NCBI RefSeq assembly: GCF_001865065.1
Contig: NZ_MJGN01000024.1
Coordinates: 12,373-47,064 of the forward strand
Origin: Curtobacterium sp. MCBA15_008
GTDB taxonomy: Bacteria; Actinomycetota; Actinomycetes; Actinomycetales; Microbacteriaceae
Length of the DNA stretch: 34,692 nucleotides
Direction: 5' to 3'
The translations under genes were made by a program, and so were the position numbers. This document shows, in pieces, positions 1-7,366 of the stretch. Position 1 is the first letter of the stretch. Each line of letters opens with the position of its first letter. Below the pieces are notes generated by a model. The model made no database searches. It worked only from the letters and a program-made list of their open reading frames with translations, and was not told where the DNA came from.

Positions 1-1
1 C

Positions 2-214
2 TGCTCCCTCGACGGGCCGACCGGGACCGGGCCGCTCGACGTCGTGCGGGCGCCGGGCTCGGGTGACGACGCGATCGTCGATGCCGCACGGGCAGCGGTC
101 GACGCCGGCCACGCACCCGTCGTCGTCGTGACGGCCGACCGCGAGCTGCGGGGACGGGTCGAGGCGCTCGGCGCTACCGTGCGCGGCCCGGGCTGGCTGC
201 GCGACCAGCTCTAG
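2..214 (+). CDS. C-terminal fragment of a small protein, possibly NYN/PIN-like
   Basis: The reading frame is open from the left edge and stops at TAG 212-214, so only the last 70 residues are visible. The fragment contains GSGDDAIVDAA, then a hydrophobic strand VVVVTADREL followed by GRVEALGA and GPGWL. An acidic SGDD followed by a strand ending in T-A-D-R-E-L and an R-V-E-A-L-G-A helix resembles the C-terminal half of NYN/PIN-type RNA-processing domains. I infer this from pattern alone, without the N-terminal catalytic part. It converges on the MFS gene, and a hairpin at 224-242 lies between them. Confidence 0.6.
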   Translation, partial: CSLDGPTGTGPLDVVRAPGSGDDAIVDAARAAVDAGHAPVVVVTADRELRGRVEALGATVRGPGWLRDQL

Positions 215-223
215 GCGCGATCG

Positions 224-242
224 CCCTCGCACGGTGCGAGGG
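224..242. terminator. Hairpin between convergent genes
   Basis: CCCTCGCA (224-231), loop CGG, TGCGAGGG (235-242) form a perfect 8-bp stem between two convergent gene ends (stops at 214 on plus and 261 on minus). There is no T tract, so it would work as a bidirectional or Rho-assisted terminator. The function is inferred. Confidence 0.5.
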
Positions 243-260
243 AGCGCGCCGCGGCCCGCG

Positions 261-1487
261 CTACGCCGGCACGTACCGCCGCGACGACACCGCGATCGCG
301 ACCCACGACAGCACCCCGAGGCCGACGACCACCCACAGCACGATCGGCACCGCGACGACGTTCGCGATCGCCGCGATGACGGCCGGCGCCAGGAACCCGG
401 CGTAGGCGGCCGCGTAGAACACCCCGGTCAGTCCGGCCAGGTCGCGGGGTCCGGCGATCCGCTGCACCTCGAGCAGCGACGACACCAGGGCGATCCCGAT
501 GCCGAGGCCGATCACCACGTTCGCGACCAGGCCGATCGCCACGGACTGCAGCTGGATTGCGACGACGACCACGGCGATGCCGGTGGTCATGAGTGCCACC
601 GCGGTCAGGATGCCGCGCGCCGACAGCAGGGAGTGCAGGCGCGCGGCGAGCGGCTGTACGGCGCTCGACACCCCGAGGGCGACGACGGTCGTGGCGGTCG
701 CGAACACGAGCCCCCACGTCCCGGTGGCACCGGCGAGCTTCGTCGGCAGGTACCCGTAGCCGATCGCCGCCGAGCCGAAGATCCACGGCGCCGCGACGAG
801 CACCACGCGGGTGAACCGCCGGTGCCCGGCACTCGGTACGGCGAGCTGGCGCCACCACGGCCCCGGCAGCCCGCCCGTGCGGTTCGTCTCCGGCGTCCGC
901 CACACGACGACGGCGAAGGGGACCGCGACGCAGATGTGAACGAGGAACGGCAGCACCTCGGGGATCGGACCCCACTGCGCGATGAGCCCGGCGACGAGGG
1001 CACCCGATGCCGACCCGAGGGTGAACGCGAGCGAGGCCCGGCGTGCACCGGACCCGGCGTCGGCCGACGGGTCGAACCGCCCCTGCGAGAGCTCCTTCAC
1101 CCAGCTGTTGCCGACCGCCATCGCGATGCCGACCGTGATCCCGGAGAACAACCGCCCGGCCATCAGGAACCCGGCGCCGAACGGACCGAACGCCAGCAGC
1201 CCGCTGCCGACGACCGCCGACGCGATGCCCACGAGCATCAGCGGCCGGCGTCCGTGCCGGTCGGACAGCGACCCGGCGACGAGGAGCGCCGGCGCGAGGC
1301 CGAGCACGTAGACGCCGAGGAAGACGGTGACGAGGAACGACGAGTAGTGCGCCCGCTCCTCGTACATCAGCAGCAGTGGCGAGAACTGGTTGCCGCCCCA
1401 CGAGCACACGAACACGGCACCCCAGACCGCCACCCACGGCAGGACGCGGACGTTCGGGACGGCGATCGAGTCGGTCCCCGCGCTCAC
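261..1487 (-). CDS. MFS transporter
   Basis: A 408-residue protein with about 12 hydrophobic segments, typical of the major facilitator superfamily. The loop between helices 2 and 3 has the MFS signature G-S-L-S-D-R-H-G-R-R-P (after LLVAG). The central cytoplasmic loop contains ETNRTGG. It should be a proton-coupled secondary transporter of a small molecule; the substrate cannot be read from the sequence. The GTG start at 1487-1485 overlaps the TGA of the upstream GntR gene by 4 bases (GTGA), so the two genes are translationally coupled. The regulator probably controls uptake or export of this transporter's substrate or of a related metabolite. The length is normal for the family. Confidence 0.88.
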   Translation of the reverse strand: MSAGTDSIAVPNVRVLPWVAVWGAVFVCSWGGNQFSPLLLMYEERAHYSSFLVTVFLGVYVLGLAPALLVAGSLSDRHGRRPLMLVGIASAVVGSGLLAFGPFGAGFLMAGRLFSGITVGIAMAVGNSWVKELSQGRFDPSADAGSGARRASLAFTLGSASGALVAGLIAQWGPIPEVLPFLVHICVAVPFAVVVWRTPETNRTGGLPGPWWRQLAVPSAGHRRFTRVVLVAAPWIFGSAAIGYGYLPTKLAGATGTWGLVFATATTVVALGVSSAVQPLAARLHSLLSARGILTAVALMTTGIAVVVVAIQLQSVAIGLVANVVIGLGIGIALVSSLLEVQRIAGPRDLAGLTGVFYAAAYAGFLAPAVIAAIANVVAVPIVLWVVVGLGVLSWVAIAVSSRRYVPA

Positions 1488-2125
1488 AGGGCACCCCGGT
1501 GCGATGCGACGTGGGTACTGAGCACCTCGGCGTAGCGGGCGGCGTCGCCCGCCTCGAGTGCGGCGGCGAGGGCTCGGTGGTCCTCGAGCGACGCCTGGAG
1601 CTGTGACGGCTGCAGCCGCATGAGGTGGTGCCGCAGCCGCTGCTGCCGGTCCCGCAGGGTGCGCGCGAACAGCACGGCGATCGCGTTCCGCGACGCCGCG
1701 ATGACGGCTCCGTGGAACTCCGCGTCCACCTCGACGAACCGGTCGACGTCACCGGTCGCGACCGCCTGTTCCTGCTCCACGAGCATGGCCTGGAGGCTCG
1801 GGGTGACGTCCGCCACGCGGCCGTCGGTCACGACGCGGGTCGCCGCCGTCGACTCGATCGCCTCCCGCATCTCGAGCACGTCCGCCGCCTCGTTCGGGGA
1901 CATCGGCCGGACCACGGCGCCCTTCCGGGACTCGAGGGTGAGCAGGTCCTCGGCCGCGAGACGCAGGAACGCCTCGTGCACGGGTGTCCTGGAAACGCCG
2001 ATCTCCTGACTGAGGGCGTTCTCGCTGATGGCGGTGCCGCCGGGCAGGTCGCCGCGGATGATCGCGCGCTTGACGTGCTCGTAGGCCCGCTCGGACGCGG
2101 CCTGACTGGTGACGGGTGTGCTCAC
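1484..2125 (-). CDS. GntR-family regulator, FadR/FCD type
   Basis: About 213 residues. The N-terminal winged helix (AYEHVKRAIIRGDLPGG, ENALSQEIGVSRTPVHEAFLRL) is the classical GntR DNA-binding domain. The rest is an all-helical FCD ligand domain (EMREAIESTAATRV, EVDAEFHGAVIAAS) with the acidic and histidine residues that usually bind a metal and a carboxylate effector. The start is taken as GTG 2125, because a minus-strand -10 box TAGGAT (2139-2134) lies 8 bases upstream; the frame stays open further, to 2161. Palindromes in TTGC/GCAA style overlap the promoter, suggesting autorepression. It is coupled to the MFS gene. The ligand is unknown. Confidence 0.87.
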   Translation of the reverse strand: MSTPVTSQAASERAYEHVKRAIIRGDLPGGTAISENALSQEIGVSRTPVHEAFLRLAAEDLLTLESRKGAVVRPMSPNEAADVLEMREAIESTAATRVVTDGRVADVTPSLQAMLVEQEQAVATGDVDRFVEVDAEFHGAVIAASRNAIAVLFARTLRDRQQRLRHHLMRLQPSQLQASLEDHRALAAALEAGDAARYAEVLSTHVASHRGAL

Positions 2126-2133
2126 GATCACCG

Positions 2134-2194
2134 ATCCTAGCTCTTGCATGCAACGGTGCATGCTGATGGTCTTCGAAGTGTTGCTGAGTGCAAC
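2134..2194 (-). promoter_or_regulatory. GntR promoter with candidate operators
   Basis: The minus-strand -10 TAGGAT is at 2139-2134. Two dyads lie just upstream: TTGCATGCAA (2144-2153) and GTTGC-TGAGT-GCAAC (2180-2194); a partial TGCATGC is at 2157-2163 and CTTCGAAG at 2171-2178. Repeated TTGC/GCAA half-sites at the -35/-10 spacer of a GntR gene are what autorepression would look like. The assignment to this regulator is inferred. Confidence 0.5.
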
Positions 2195-2267
2195 CGGGAC
2201 GCCGGGCGCCGTGCGCGGATACGCTGGGCCACCACGTCAACGGAGACGTGGACGACAGGAGGACCCG

Positions 2268-3014
2268 ATGGAGCGGATCACCAGGGCCGACGATCGCGTG
2301 CACCGCCCGGCAGGGCCGTGGACACCGACCGTGCACCGGCTGCTCGCCCACCTGCACGAACAGGGGTTCGTCGCGGCCCCCGAGCCGATCGAGCACGGCG
2401 ACACCCTCGAGACCGTGTCGTTCGTGCCCGGCACCGCGGGGGAGTACCCGTGGACCGCCGACGTCGCCAGCGAGGCCGCCCTCGTCACGAGTGCACGGCT
2501 GCTCCGGCACTACCACGACGCCGCGGCGACCTTCCCGCGGGACCCGTCGCGCGACGTCTGGTCACAGGCGGACCGGCTGCCCGTCGAGACGATCGTGCAC
2601 GGCGACTTCGCACCGTACAACTGCGTGTACGACGGCATCGCCGCCGTCGGCCTCATCGACTTCGACACCGCCCACCCCGGGCCGCGGGTGTGGGACGTCG
2701 CGAGTGCCGTGTACCGGTTCGCCCCGTTCACGACCGGCGTCGTCGAGGGTTCCACGGCACCGTCCCTCGACGAACGGCTCGATCGTGCGGCGGAGTTCTG
2801 CCGCGCCTACGAGCTCGACGCCCGGTCGCGCGCGGTGCTCGCCGAGACGATCACGGGCTCGCTCGTCGCGCTCGTGACCACCATCGAGACCGAGGCCTCG
2901 GCGGGCAACCCCAAGTTCGTCAGCGACCTCGCGCACGGACACGCCGACCTGTACCGGGCCGACGTCGAGTACATCGAGGAGCACGCCGCCGAGATCACCG
3001 CGGCCGTCGCCTGA
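2268..3014 (+). CDS. Aminoglycoside phosphotransferase-fold kinase
   Basis: A 248-residue member of the APH/choline kinase fold. The catalytic loop is HGDFAPYN (H111, D113, N118) and the metal-binding motif is IDFD (130-133) followed by HPGPRVWDVA. The ATP-binding N-lobe is short, as in many small-molecule kinases annotated APH. The substrate is unknown; these motifs do not by themselves show antibiotic resistance. The ATG at 2268 is chosen because AGGAGG ends five bases upstream; the frame stays open further 5' (to 2109) but that would overlap the GntR promoter. The AlkZ-like gene follows after 25 bases, possibly co-transcribed. Confidence 0.82.
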   Translation: MERITRADDRVHRPAGPWTPTVHRLLAHLHEQGFVAAPEPIEHGDTLETVSFVPGTAGEYPWTADVASEAALVTSARLLRHYHDAAATFPRDPSRDVWSQADRLPVETIVHGDFAPYNCVYDGIAAVGLIDFDTAHPGPRVWDVASAVYRFAPFTTGVVEGSTAPSLDERLDRAAEFCRAYELDARSRAVLAETITGSLVALVTTIETEASAGNPKFVSDLAHGHADLYRADVEYIEEHAAEITAAVA

Positions 3015-3039
3015 CGGTGGTGCCGGGCATGCTGGTGCC

Positions 3040-4113
3040 ATGACGACACCGGCGCAGCTCCGCACGATGCGCCTCGCCGCGCAGGGGATCGCCGTGCCCG
3101 GGCTCGGGCCGACCGCCGCCGTCGAGCGGATGACCGCGGTGCAGGGGCAGGACCTCGGCCAGGTGCTCTGGGCGATCGGGGTCCGCGCTCCCGGTGCGAC
3201 GCGCGACGACGTCCGCGCCGCGTTCGACCGGGCCGAACTCGTCCGGTCGTGGCCGATGCGCGGGACCCTGCACGCGATGCGGCCCGACGACCTCCGGCTC
3301 CTGCTGTCCCTGACCGCCGAGCGCACCCTGCGGAGCATCGCCCGACGCGCGACCGAGCTCGGCATCGACGACGCGCTGCTCGGACGAGCCCGCGACACCA
3401 CGGTCACCGCGCTGTCCGGCGGTCGGTCCCTCGTCCGCGACGAACTCTTCGACGTGTTCCGTGCCGACGGCATCGACCCCGCGGCCGGACGCGGGTACCA
3501 CCTGCTGCTCCAGCTCTCGCAGGAGGGCCTGGTGGCGTGGGGTCCCACCGCCCGCGTCGGGCAGGGACTCGTCCTGCTCGACGAGTGGGCACCGCCCGCG
3601 TCGCCGGTGCCCGACCGTGACGAAGCCCTCCGCCGCGTGCTCGTCGGGTACCTGCGCGGTCGTGGTCCGGCGACCGTCGCCGACGCGGCCTCGTGGACGA
3701 AGCTGCCGCTCGGCGAACTCCGGCGTGCCCGGGCCGCTGCCGGCGACGTCGTCGAGGACCTCGGCGACGGACTCCTCGCCCTCGCCGACCGTCCGTCGAC
3801 CGGTGGTGTCCCGACGGGGCACCTGCTGCCGGGGTTCGACGAGTACCTGCTCGGGTACGCCGACCGGTCGGCGCAGCTCGACCCCCGGTACGCCGATCGC
3901 GTGGTGCCCGGCGGCAACGGGATGTTCCTGCCGATGGCCGTGGTCCGGGGGCGGGTCGTCGGCACCTGGACCCGCACGGAGCGCTCCCGTGACGTCCGGG
4001 TCACGGTGACGCCGTTCGAACCGCTCGACGCCGCGTCGGTCCGCGCACTCGAGGCAGCAGCCGGCCGCTACGGCGCGTTCCTGGCGACCCCCGTCGCCTT
4101 CGACCTGACCTGA
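3040..4113 (+). CDS. AlkZ/YcaQ-like winged-helix DNA glycosylase
   Basis: A 357-residue protein of the HTH_42/AlkZ family. Residues 34-38 read V-Q-G-Q-D, so the QxQ motif (Q35, Q37) is that of the Streptomyces AlkZ type that unhooks interstrand crosslinks; the E. coli YcaQ type has QxD. The conserved motif S-W-P-M-R-G-T-L-H-A-M follows at about residues 69-80. Later winged-helix segments (GYHLLLQLSQEGLVAWG; GYLRGRGPATVADAASW) and the C-terminal LLPGFDEYLLGY and VVPGGNGMF motifs are also family features. Expected role: excision of bulky alkylated or crosslinked bases. No Shine-Dalgarno is visible; CATGCT six bases before ATG may be a weak -10 of a leaderless message. Confidence 0.85.
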   Translation: MTTPAQLRTMRLAAQGIAVPGLGPTAAVERMTAVQGQDLGQVLWAIGVRAPGATRDDVRAAFDRAELVRSWPMRGTLHAMRPDDLRLLLSLTAERTLRSIARRATELGIDDALLGRARDTTVTALSGGRSLVRDELFDVFRADGIDPAAGRGYHLLLQLSQEGLVAWGPTARVGQGLVLLDEWAPPASPVPDRDEALRRVLVGYLRGRGPATVADAASWTKLPLGELRRARAAAGDVVEDLGDGLLALADRPSTGGVPTGHLLPGFDEYLLGYADRSAQLDPRYADRVVPGGNGMFLPMAVVRGRVVGTWTRTERSRDVRVTVTPFEPLDAASVRALEAAAGRYGAFLATPVAFDLT

Positions 4114-4180
4114 GCGGTCCGGCGGCCGACCGCCGGGGCCGCGCCGCGCCTCCAGGCCGCCGCCGCTGCCATCGTGCCGG

Positions 4181-4247
4181 GTCGCACCCCCGTACGGACG
4201 TCGCACCCCCGCACACCGGGGCGCGACGTCCGCACCGGGGTGCGATC
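4181..4247. repeat. Long palindrome, copy 1 (TCGCACCCC core)
   Basis: Starts GTCGCACCCCCGTACGGACG and ends GGGGTGCGATC. The 5' half is nearly the reverse complement of the 3' half (arms of about 30 bases), and each arm itself contains two TCGCACCCC-like units. The copy at 4313-4379 differs at a few positions only. Confidence 0.85.
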
Positions 4248-4312
4248 AAGCGAGGGCCCGCCGACGGGCCGCCGCCGCAGGCCGCGCACGCACGCCGCCG
4301 CCGTCGATCCGG

Positions 4313-4379
4313 GTCGCACCCCCGCGCGGACGTTGCACCCACGCACACCGGGGCGCGACGTCCGTACCGGGGTGCGATC
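4313..4379. repeat. Long palindrome, copy 2 (TCGCACCCC core)
   Basis: Starts GTCGCACCCCCGCGCGGACG and ends GGGGTGCGATC. It has the same orientation as the copy at 4181-4247 and starts 132 bases after it, with about 90% identity. Its ends share the TCGCAC core seen in palindromes elsewhere in the window. Confidence 0.85.
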
Positions 4380-4484
4380 GATCGCGCACCCGGGGCGCGT
4401 CGTATCGCGCACCCGCCGCCCGCAGGCAGCACCCAGCCGCCACGCGGCGGACTCCGACGCTCCCTCGGGTAATGTCGCAGGGCC

Positions 4485-5432
4485 ATGACCGACAGCCCGG
4501 CCGACGCCACCCCGTACGAAGTCCTCGGCGTCCGCGCGACCGCCGACGACGACGAGCTCCGCCGCGCGTACCGCCGGGCCGCCCGCGAGTCCCACCCGGA
4601 CCTCGGCGGCGACGCCCGCCGCTTCCGCCAGGTGCAGATCGCGTGGGAGCGCATCGGCACGCCCGCCGCGCGCCGCGCCTACGACGCCGGCTCCCGCGGC
4701 TCGTCCGGGCAGGGCGCGTCCGGTCCGTCGGGCACCTCGGCCTGGAGGCCCGACTCCGGTCGCGACGCCTACGCACCTCCGGCGGCCCGTCGCGATTCAC
4801 GGCCCCGGGCCCGGTCCCACGGACATCCCGGCGGTCGCTCGCGCGAGGTCTTCCTGCAGGCCGAGCGCGAGTGGGTCGGCCTGGGCGACCCCATCGAGGA
4901 CCCGTACGACCCGACGCTCATCCGCTCGGCGCCCCGACACATCCGGCGGCTCCTCGCCGAGGCCCTCGCCGAGGAGTCGACCGCGTCGATCATCTCCGAG
5001 ATGGGCATCGGCGTGACGGTCTGGCACGACCTCGACGCCGGCGCCGAGGGCAAGCTCGACCACGCGGTCCTCACGCCGAGCGGGCTCTGGGCCGTGGAGT
5101 CCATCGACTGGGGCGCCCCGGTCCGCGTCGAGCACGGGGAGATCGCGGGGGAGACCCTCGCGCCCGGGGAACGCCCCGTGAAGGAGCTCGTCCGCGCGGC
5201 CCGAGCGGTGCAGAAGCAGACCCGCGTGAAGTTCACCGGGCGGCTGCTGGTCGTGCCGGACTCCGCGGTCGACGAGGACGTGCAGGTCGTCGGATCGCCC
5301 CGCAAGCCCACCGCGCTCGTCGTGCGGCGGAGCGCGCTCGGTCAGGTGCTGAACGGGGTGTTCTCGCCGGAGGGGTCGGTCGACGTCTTCGAGCTCCGCG
5401 ACCGCCTGCAGCAGACCGTCCGCTTCGTCTGA
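4485..5432 (+). CDS. J-domain protein with NERD-like C-terminal domain
   Basis: 315 residues. Residues 8-68 form a J domain (YEVLGV, AYRRAARESHPDLGG) with the HPD tripeptide at 37-39 that stimulates Hsp70/DnaK ATPase. There is no G/F-rich, zinc-finger or CTD region, so it is a type III J protein. A Ser/Gly-rich linker (69-120) leads to a C-terminal region (about 165-310) resembling a NERD/PD-(D/E)xK fold: MGIGVTVWHDL, then KLDHAVLTPSGLWAVES. D192 and E205 fit the catalytic pattern, but the expected lysine two residues after E is I207, so nuclease activity is doubtful. TAATGT (4470-4475) nine bases before the ATG suggests a leaderless transcript. The fusion is unusual; its function is unknown. 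Confidence 0.8.
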   Translation: MTDSPADATPYEVLGVRATADDDELRRAYRRAARESHPDLGGDARRFRQVQIAWERIGTPAARRAYDAGSRGSSGQGASGPSGTSAWRPDSGRDAYAPPAARRDSRPRARSHGHPGGRSREVFLQAEREWVGLGDPIEDPYDPTLIRSAPRHIRRLLAEALAEESTASIISEMGIGVTVWHDLDAGAEGKLDHAVLTPSGLWAVESIDWGAPVRVEHGEIAGETLAPGERPVKELVRAARAVQKQTRVKFTGRLLVVPDSAVDEDVQVVGSPRKPTALVVRRSALGQVLNGVFSPEGSVDVFELRDRLQQTVRFV

Positions 5433-5451
5433 TGCCCGACCGCGTCGTGGG

Positions 5452-5814
5452 TCAGTAGCCGCGGAGCTTCTCGAGGTCGCGGCGCTCCCGCTTGCTCGGA
5501 CGTCCGGCGCCGCGCTCGCGCATCGGGACGAAGCCGGCCTCTTCCTTGGGGAGCCGCGGCGGCGTCTTGTCCTCGAAGTGCTTCGCGGCCTCGAGCGCGC
5601 TCGTCCGCTTGAGGATGATCCCGGTCACGACCACGATCCGGTCGAACCCGTTCTGCCGGACCCGGACCTCGTCCCCGGGGCCGATCGGCTGCGCTGGCTT
5701 GGCGCGCTCCCCGTTCACCCGGACGTGACCGGCCTTGCACGCGGCGGTCGCGGCGGAGCGGGTCTTCGTGATCCGCACCGCCCAGATCCAGCTGTCCACG
5801 CGTGCCTTGGCCAT
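5452..5814 (-). CDS. S4-domain RNA-binding protein, Hsp15-like
   Basis: 120 residues. The N-terminal S4 fold (VDSWIWAVRITKTRSAA, CKAGHVRVNGERAKPAQPI, GDEVRVRQ) is the one that binds structured RNA in Hsp15/HslR. In E. coli Hsp15 binds stalled 50S subunits carrying peptidyl-tRNA. The rest is basic and ends RRDLEKLRGY, as in heat-shock S4 proteins. Minus-strand TAGAGT (5826-5821) lies six bases before the ATG, a leaderless arrangement. It is convergent with the J-domain gene (19-base gap) and divergent from the next small gene. A ribosome-quality-control role is inferred from family. Confidence 0.87.
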   Translation of the reverse strand: MAKARVDSWIWAVRITKTRSAATAACKAGHVRVNGERAKPAQPIGPGDEVRVRQNGFDRIVVVTGIILKRTSALEAAKHFEDKTPPRLPKEEAGFVPMRERGAGRPSKRERRDLEKLRGY

Positions 5815-5849
5815 CCCCTCACTCTAGGCGCGCGTCCTACGCTGGCGGT

Positions 5850-6107
5850 GTGACGGAGACCGGGCAGGACGCGATCGCGCGGGCGTACGCCCTCGGGGTG
5901 CTGCGCGAGGCGGCGATCGGGGACCGGCTCGTCGTCCGGGCGCACCACGGCGGGGGAGCGCGGGACGCCCTCGGGGTCCTCGTCGATCGCGCCACCGACA
6001 CCGTGGTGATCGACACCCGCCGGGGGCCGGTCGAGGTCGCGCTGGCCGACGTCGTCGCCGCGAAGCCGGTCCCGCCGCCACCCGCGCCGCGCTCCCGCCG
6101 CGCCTGA
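5850..6107 (+). CDS. Small conserved-type protein, unknown function
   Basis: 85 residues from GTG 5850, chosen because TACGCT (5838-5843) sits six bases upstream. The core GDRLVVRAHHGGGARDALGV, then DTVVIDTRRG and VEVALADVVAAKPVPPP, is one small beta-barrel-like unit. It resembles the leading segment of some actinobacterial GNAT acetyltransferase-like proteins (R-L-V-V-R ... D-x-L-G-x-L-V ... V-V-A-A-K-x-V-P-P), but no acetyltransferase domain follows. It may be a stand-alone domain. The C-terminus is Pro/Arg-rich. A 17-base tandem repeat starts in its last codons. Confidence 0.65.
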   Translation: MTETGQDAIARAYALGVLREAAIGDRLVVRAHHGGGARDALGVLVDRATDTVVIDTRRGPVEVALADVVAAKPVPPPPAPRSRRA

Positions 6108-6154
6108 ACCCCGGCGGGCGCTGAACCCGCGCGGCCCCTGAACCCACGCGGCCC
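6104..6154. repeat. 17-base tandem repeat, three copies
   Basis: Three consecutive 17-mers of the form CTGAACCC(N)CGCGGCCC at 6104-6120, 6121-6137 and 6138-6154; the first is more diverged. The first copy includes the stop codon of the 85-residue gene. Confidence 0.75.
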
Positions 6155-6202
6155 CGGCGAGCCGCGCCCGACCGCGGGCCGCCCCCGACGTAGCCTCGTG
6201 CC

Positions 6203-7360
6203 ATGGCCGTCCCCGCTCCGCTCGGCACCGAGGACCGCACCGCCCGCCTGACCCTCCGCCGCCCCGACGCCTGGCGTCGCGAGGACTCGGCCCAGGCGGA
6301 CCTGCGCGTCACCGGCGACGACGTCGTGCTCACCGTCCGCTCCCGTCCCAGCGACCGGACGATCGCCGAGGAGCACACCAGCCTGCTCGAGCGGCTGCCC
6401 GGGTCGGTCGACGGACTCCGGCTCATCGGCAGCGACCCGTGGACCACCACCGGGGCCCCGGCGCGCCTGGTCGAGTACGTCCGCCCCGACGAGGACGACG
6501 ACATCGCGGGTGCGCACCTGCTCTTCGTCACCGGCCGGCACCGCGTGGACCTCACCATCGAGCGGCCCCTCGCGCGCATGCTCGCCACCGACGACCTCGT
6601 GTTCGCGCTGCTCGACACCGTCCGCGCCACCGAACCGACGCCGTCCCGGGTGCAGCGTGACCTCGAGGCGCTGCCCGACCCGGCACCCGCACCGGAGGTC
6701 GACGGCGTGCACGTCAGCCCCCAGGCGCTCGGCACCCTCCGCAGCCTCGCCGGGCGCCGCTGGAACCCGACCCTGCTCCGGACGCCCGCCGGCCGCGAGC
6801 TCATAGACGTCGGCCTGGTCGGCCGCCTCGGCACGCTGCCCGAGTCCACCCAGACCCTGCTCGAACCCTGGGCGGGCGACGCCCAGCCGGTCACCTTGGA
6901 ACAGCGGCTGCCCGACGGGCGCACCACGCGCCTCCAGGCCTGGTCGGAGACCGTCGTCGACGGGACGGACGAGGCGGACGCGGTGATCACCGGGCTGTCG
7001 GCCGAGCGCGTGGTCGCGGTGCTGGCCGGGAGGCTCGGCATCGGTCCGGCATGGACCTTCCCGTTCCGCACGGGGTCGCTCCGGGCAGACCTGCTCGGCC
7101 GGAGGACCGGCGGAGCGGAGAGCGCTCCGGACCTGCCCGCGGCGATCGCGGAGGCCGATCCGCGGCTCGCGCGCTTCTGGGCGGCGCCGTGGACGGTGTC
7201 GTCGCTCCGGCGGCCCGGCAAGCCGAACCCGATCCTGGTCGTGCGTGCCGAGGGGCAGGGGTTCGCTCGCGTCGGACGCACGGAGGCCGGGGAGACCGCC
7301 TTCTCGACGGACTCCCCGGCCAACGTGTACCGGTCCCTGGTGCGTGCGCTGCTGGGTTGA
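6203..7360 (+). CDS. Hypothetical soluble protein, 385 residues
   Basis: I do not recognise the family. The ATG at 6203 has TAGCCT (6191-6196) six bases upstream, fitting a leaderless message. There is no signal peptide or membrane helix. It appears to have two halves. The first (about 1-150) has alternating strands (ADLRVTGDDVVLTVRS, PARLVEYV, AHLLFVTGRHRVDLTIE) reminiscent of DcrB/LpqN-like beta-sandwich folds. The second (about 165-385) starts VHVSPQALGTLRSLAG and ends RLARFWAAPWTVSS, ILVVRAEGQGFARVGR and a short helix. Codon use matches its neighbours. Its stop is only six bases from the converging htrA stop. Confidence 0.75.
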   Translation: MAVPAPLGTEDRTARLTLRRPDAWRREDSAQADLRVTGDDVVLTVRSRPSDRTIAEEHTSLLERLPGSVDGLRLIGSDPWTTTGAPARLVEYVRPDEDDDIAGAHLLFVTGRHRVDLTIERPLARMLATDDLVFALLDTVRATEPTPSRVQRDLEALPDPAPAPEVDGVHVSPQALGTLRSLAGRRWNPTLLRTPAGRELIDVGLVGRLGTLPESTQTLLEPWAGDAQPVTLEQRLPDGRTTRLQAWSETVVDGTDEADAVITGLSAERVVAVLAGRLGIGPAWTFPFRTGSLRADLLGRRTGGAESAPDLPAAIAEADPRLARFWAAPWTVSSLRRPGKPNPILVVRAEGQGFARVGRTEAGETAFSTDSPANVYRSLVRALLG

Positions 7361-7366
7361 AGACCC

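Larger units (their letters stand above)
4114..4484. other. Gene-free interval with palindromic repeats
   Basis: 371 bases without a credible gene between two same-strand genes. It holds two copies of a long palindrome (listed separately), a half-site GCGCCGCGCCTCCAGG (4143-4158) that recurs at about 11150-11166, and the TAATGT promoter box of the next gene. Open frames here are short, lack initiation signals and simply read through the palindromes. Confidence 0.75.

Noticed and set aside
234..1535. Long plus-strand frame (433 codons) over the MFS gene
   Set aside because: Arg/Pro/Asp-rich antisense translation of a high-GC gene; the minus-strand frame has clear MFS helices and motifs.
2268..3014. 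Antibiotic resistance call for the APH-fold gene
   Set aside because: Only generic kinase motifs are present and the neighbours give no resistance context.
4181..4379. CRISPR-like array
   Set aside because: Only two units, palindromic throughout, with no spacer-repeat periodicity and no cas genes.
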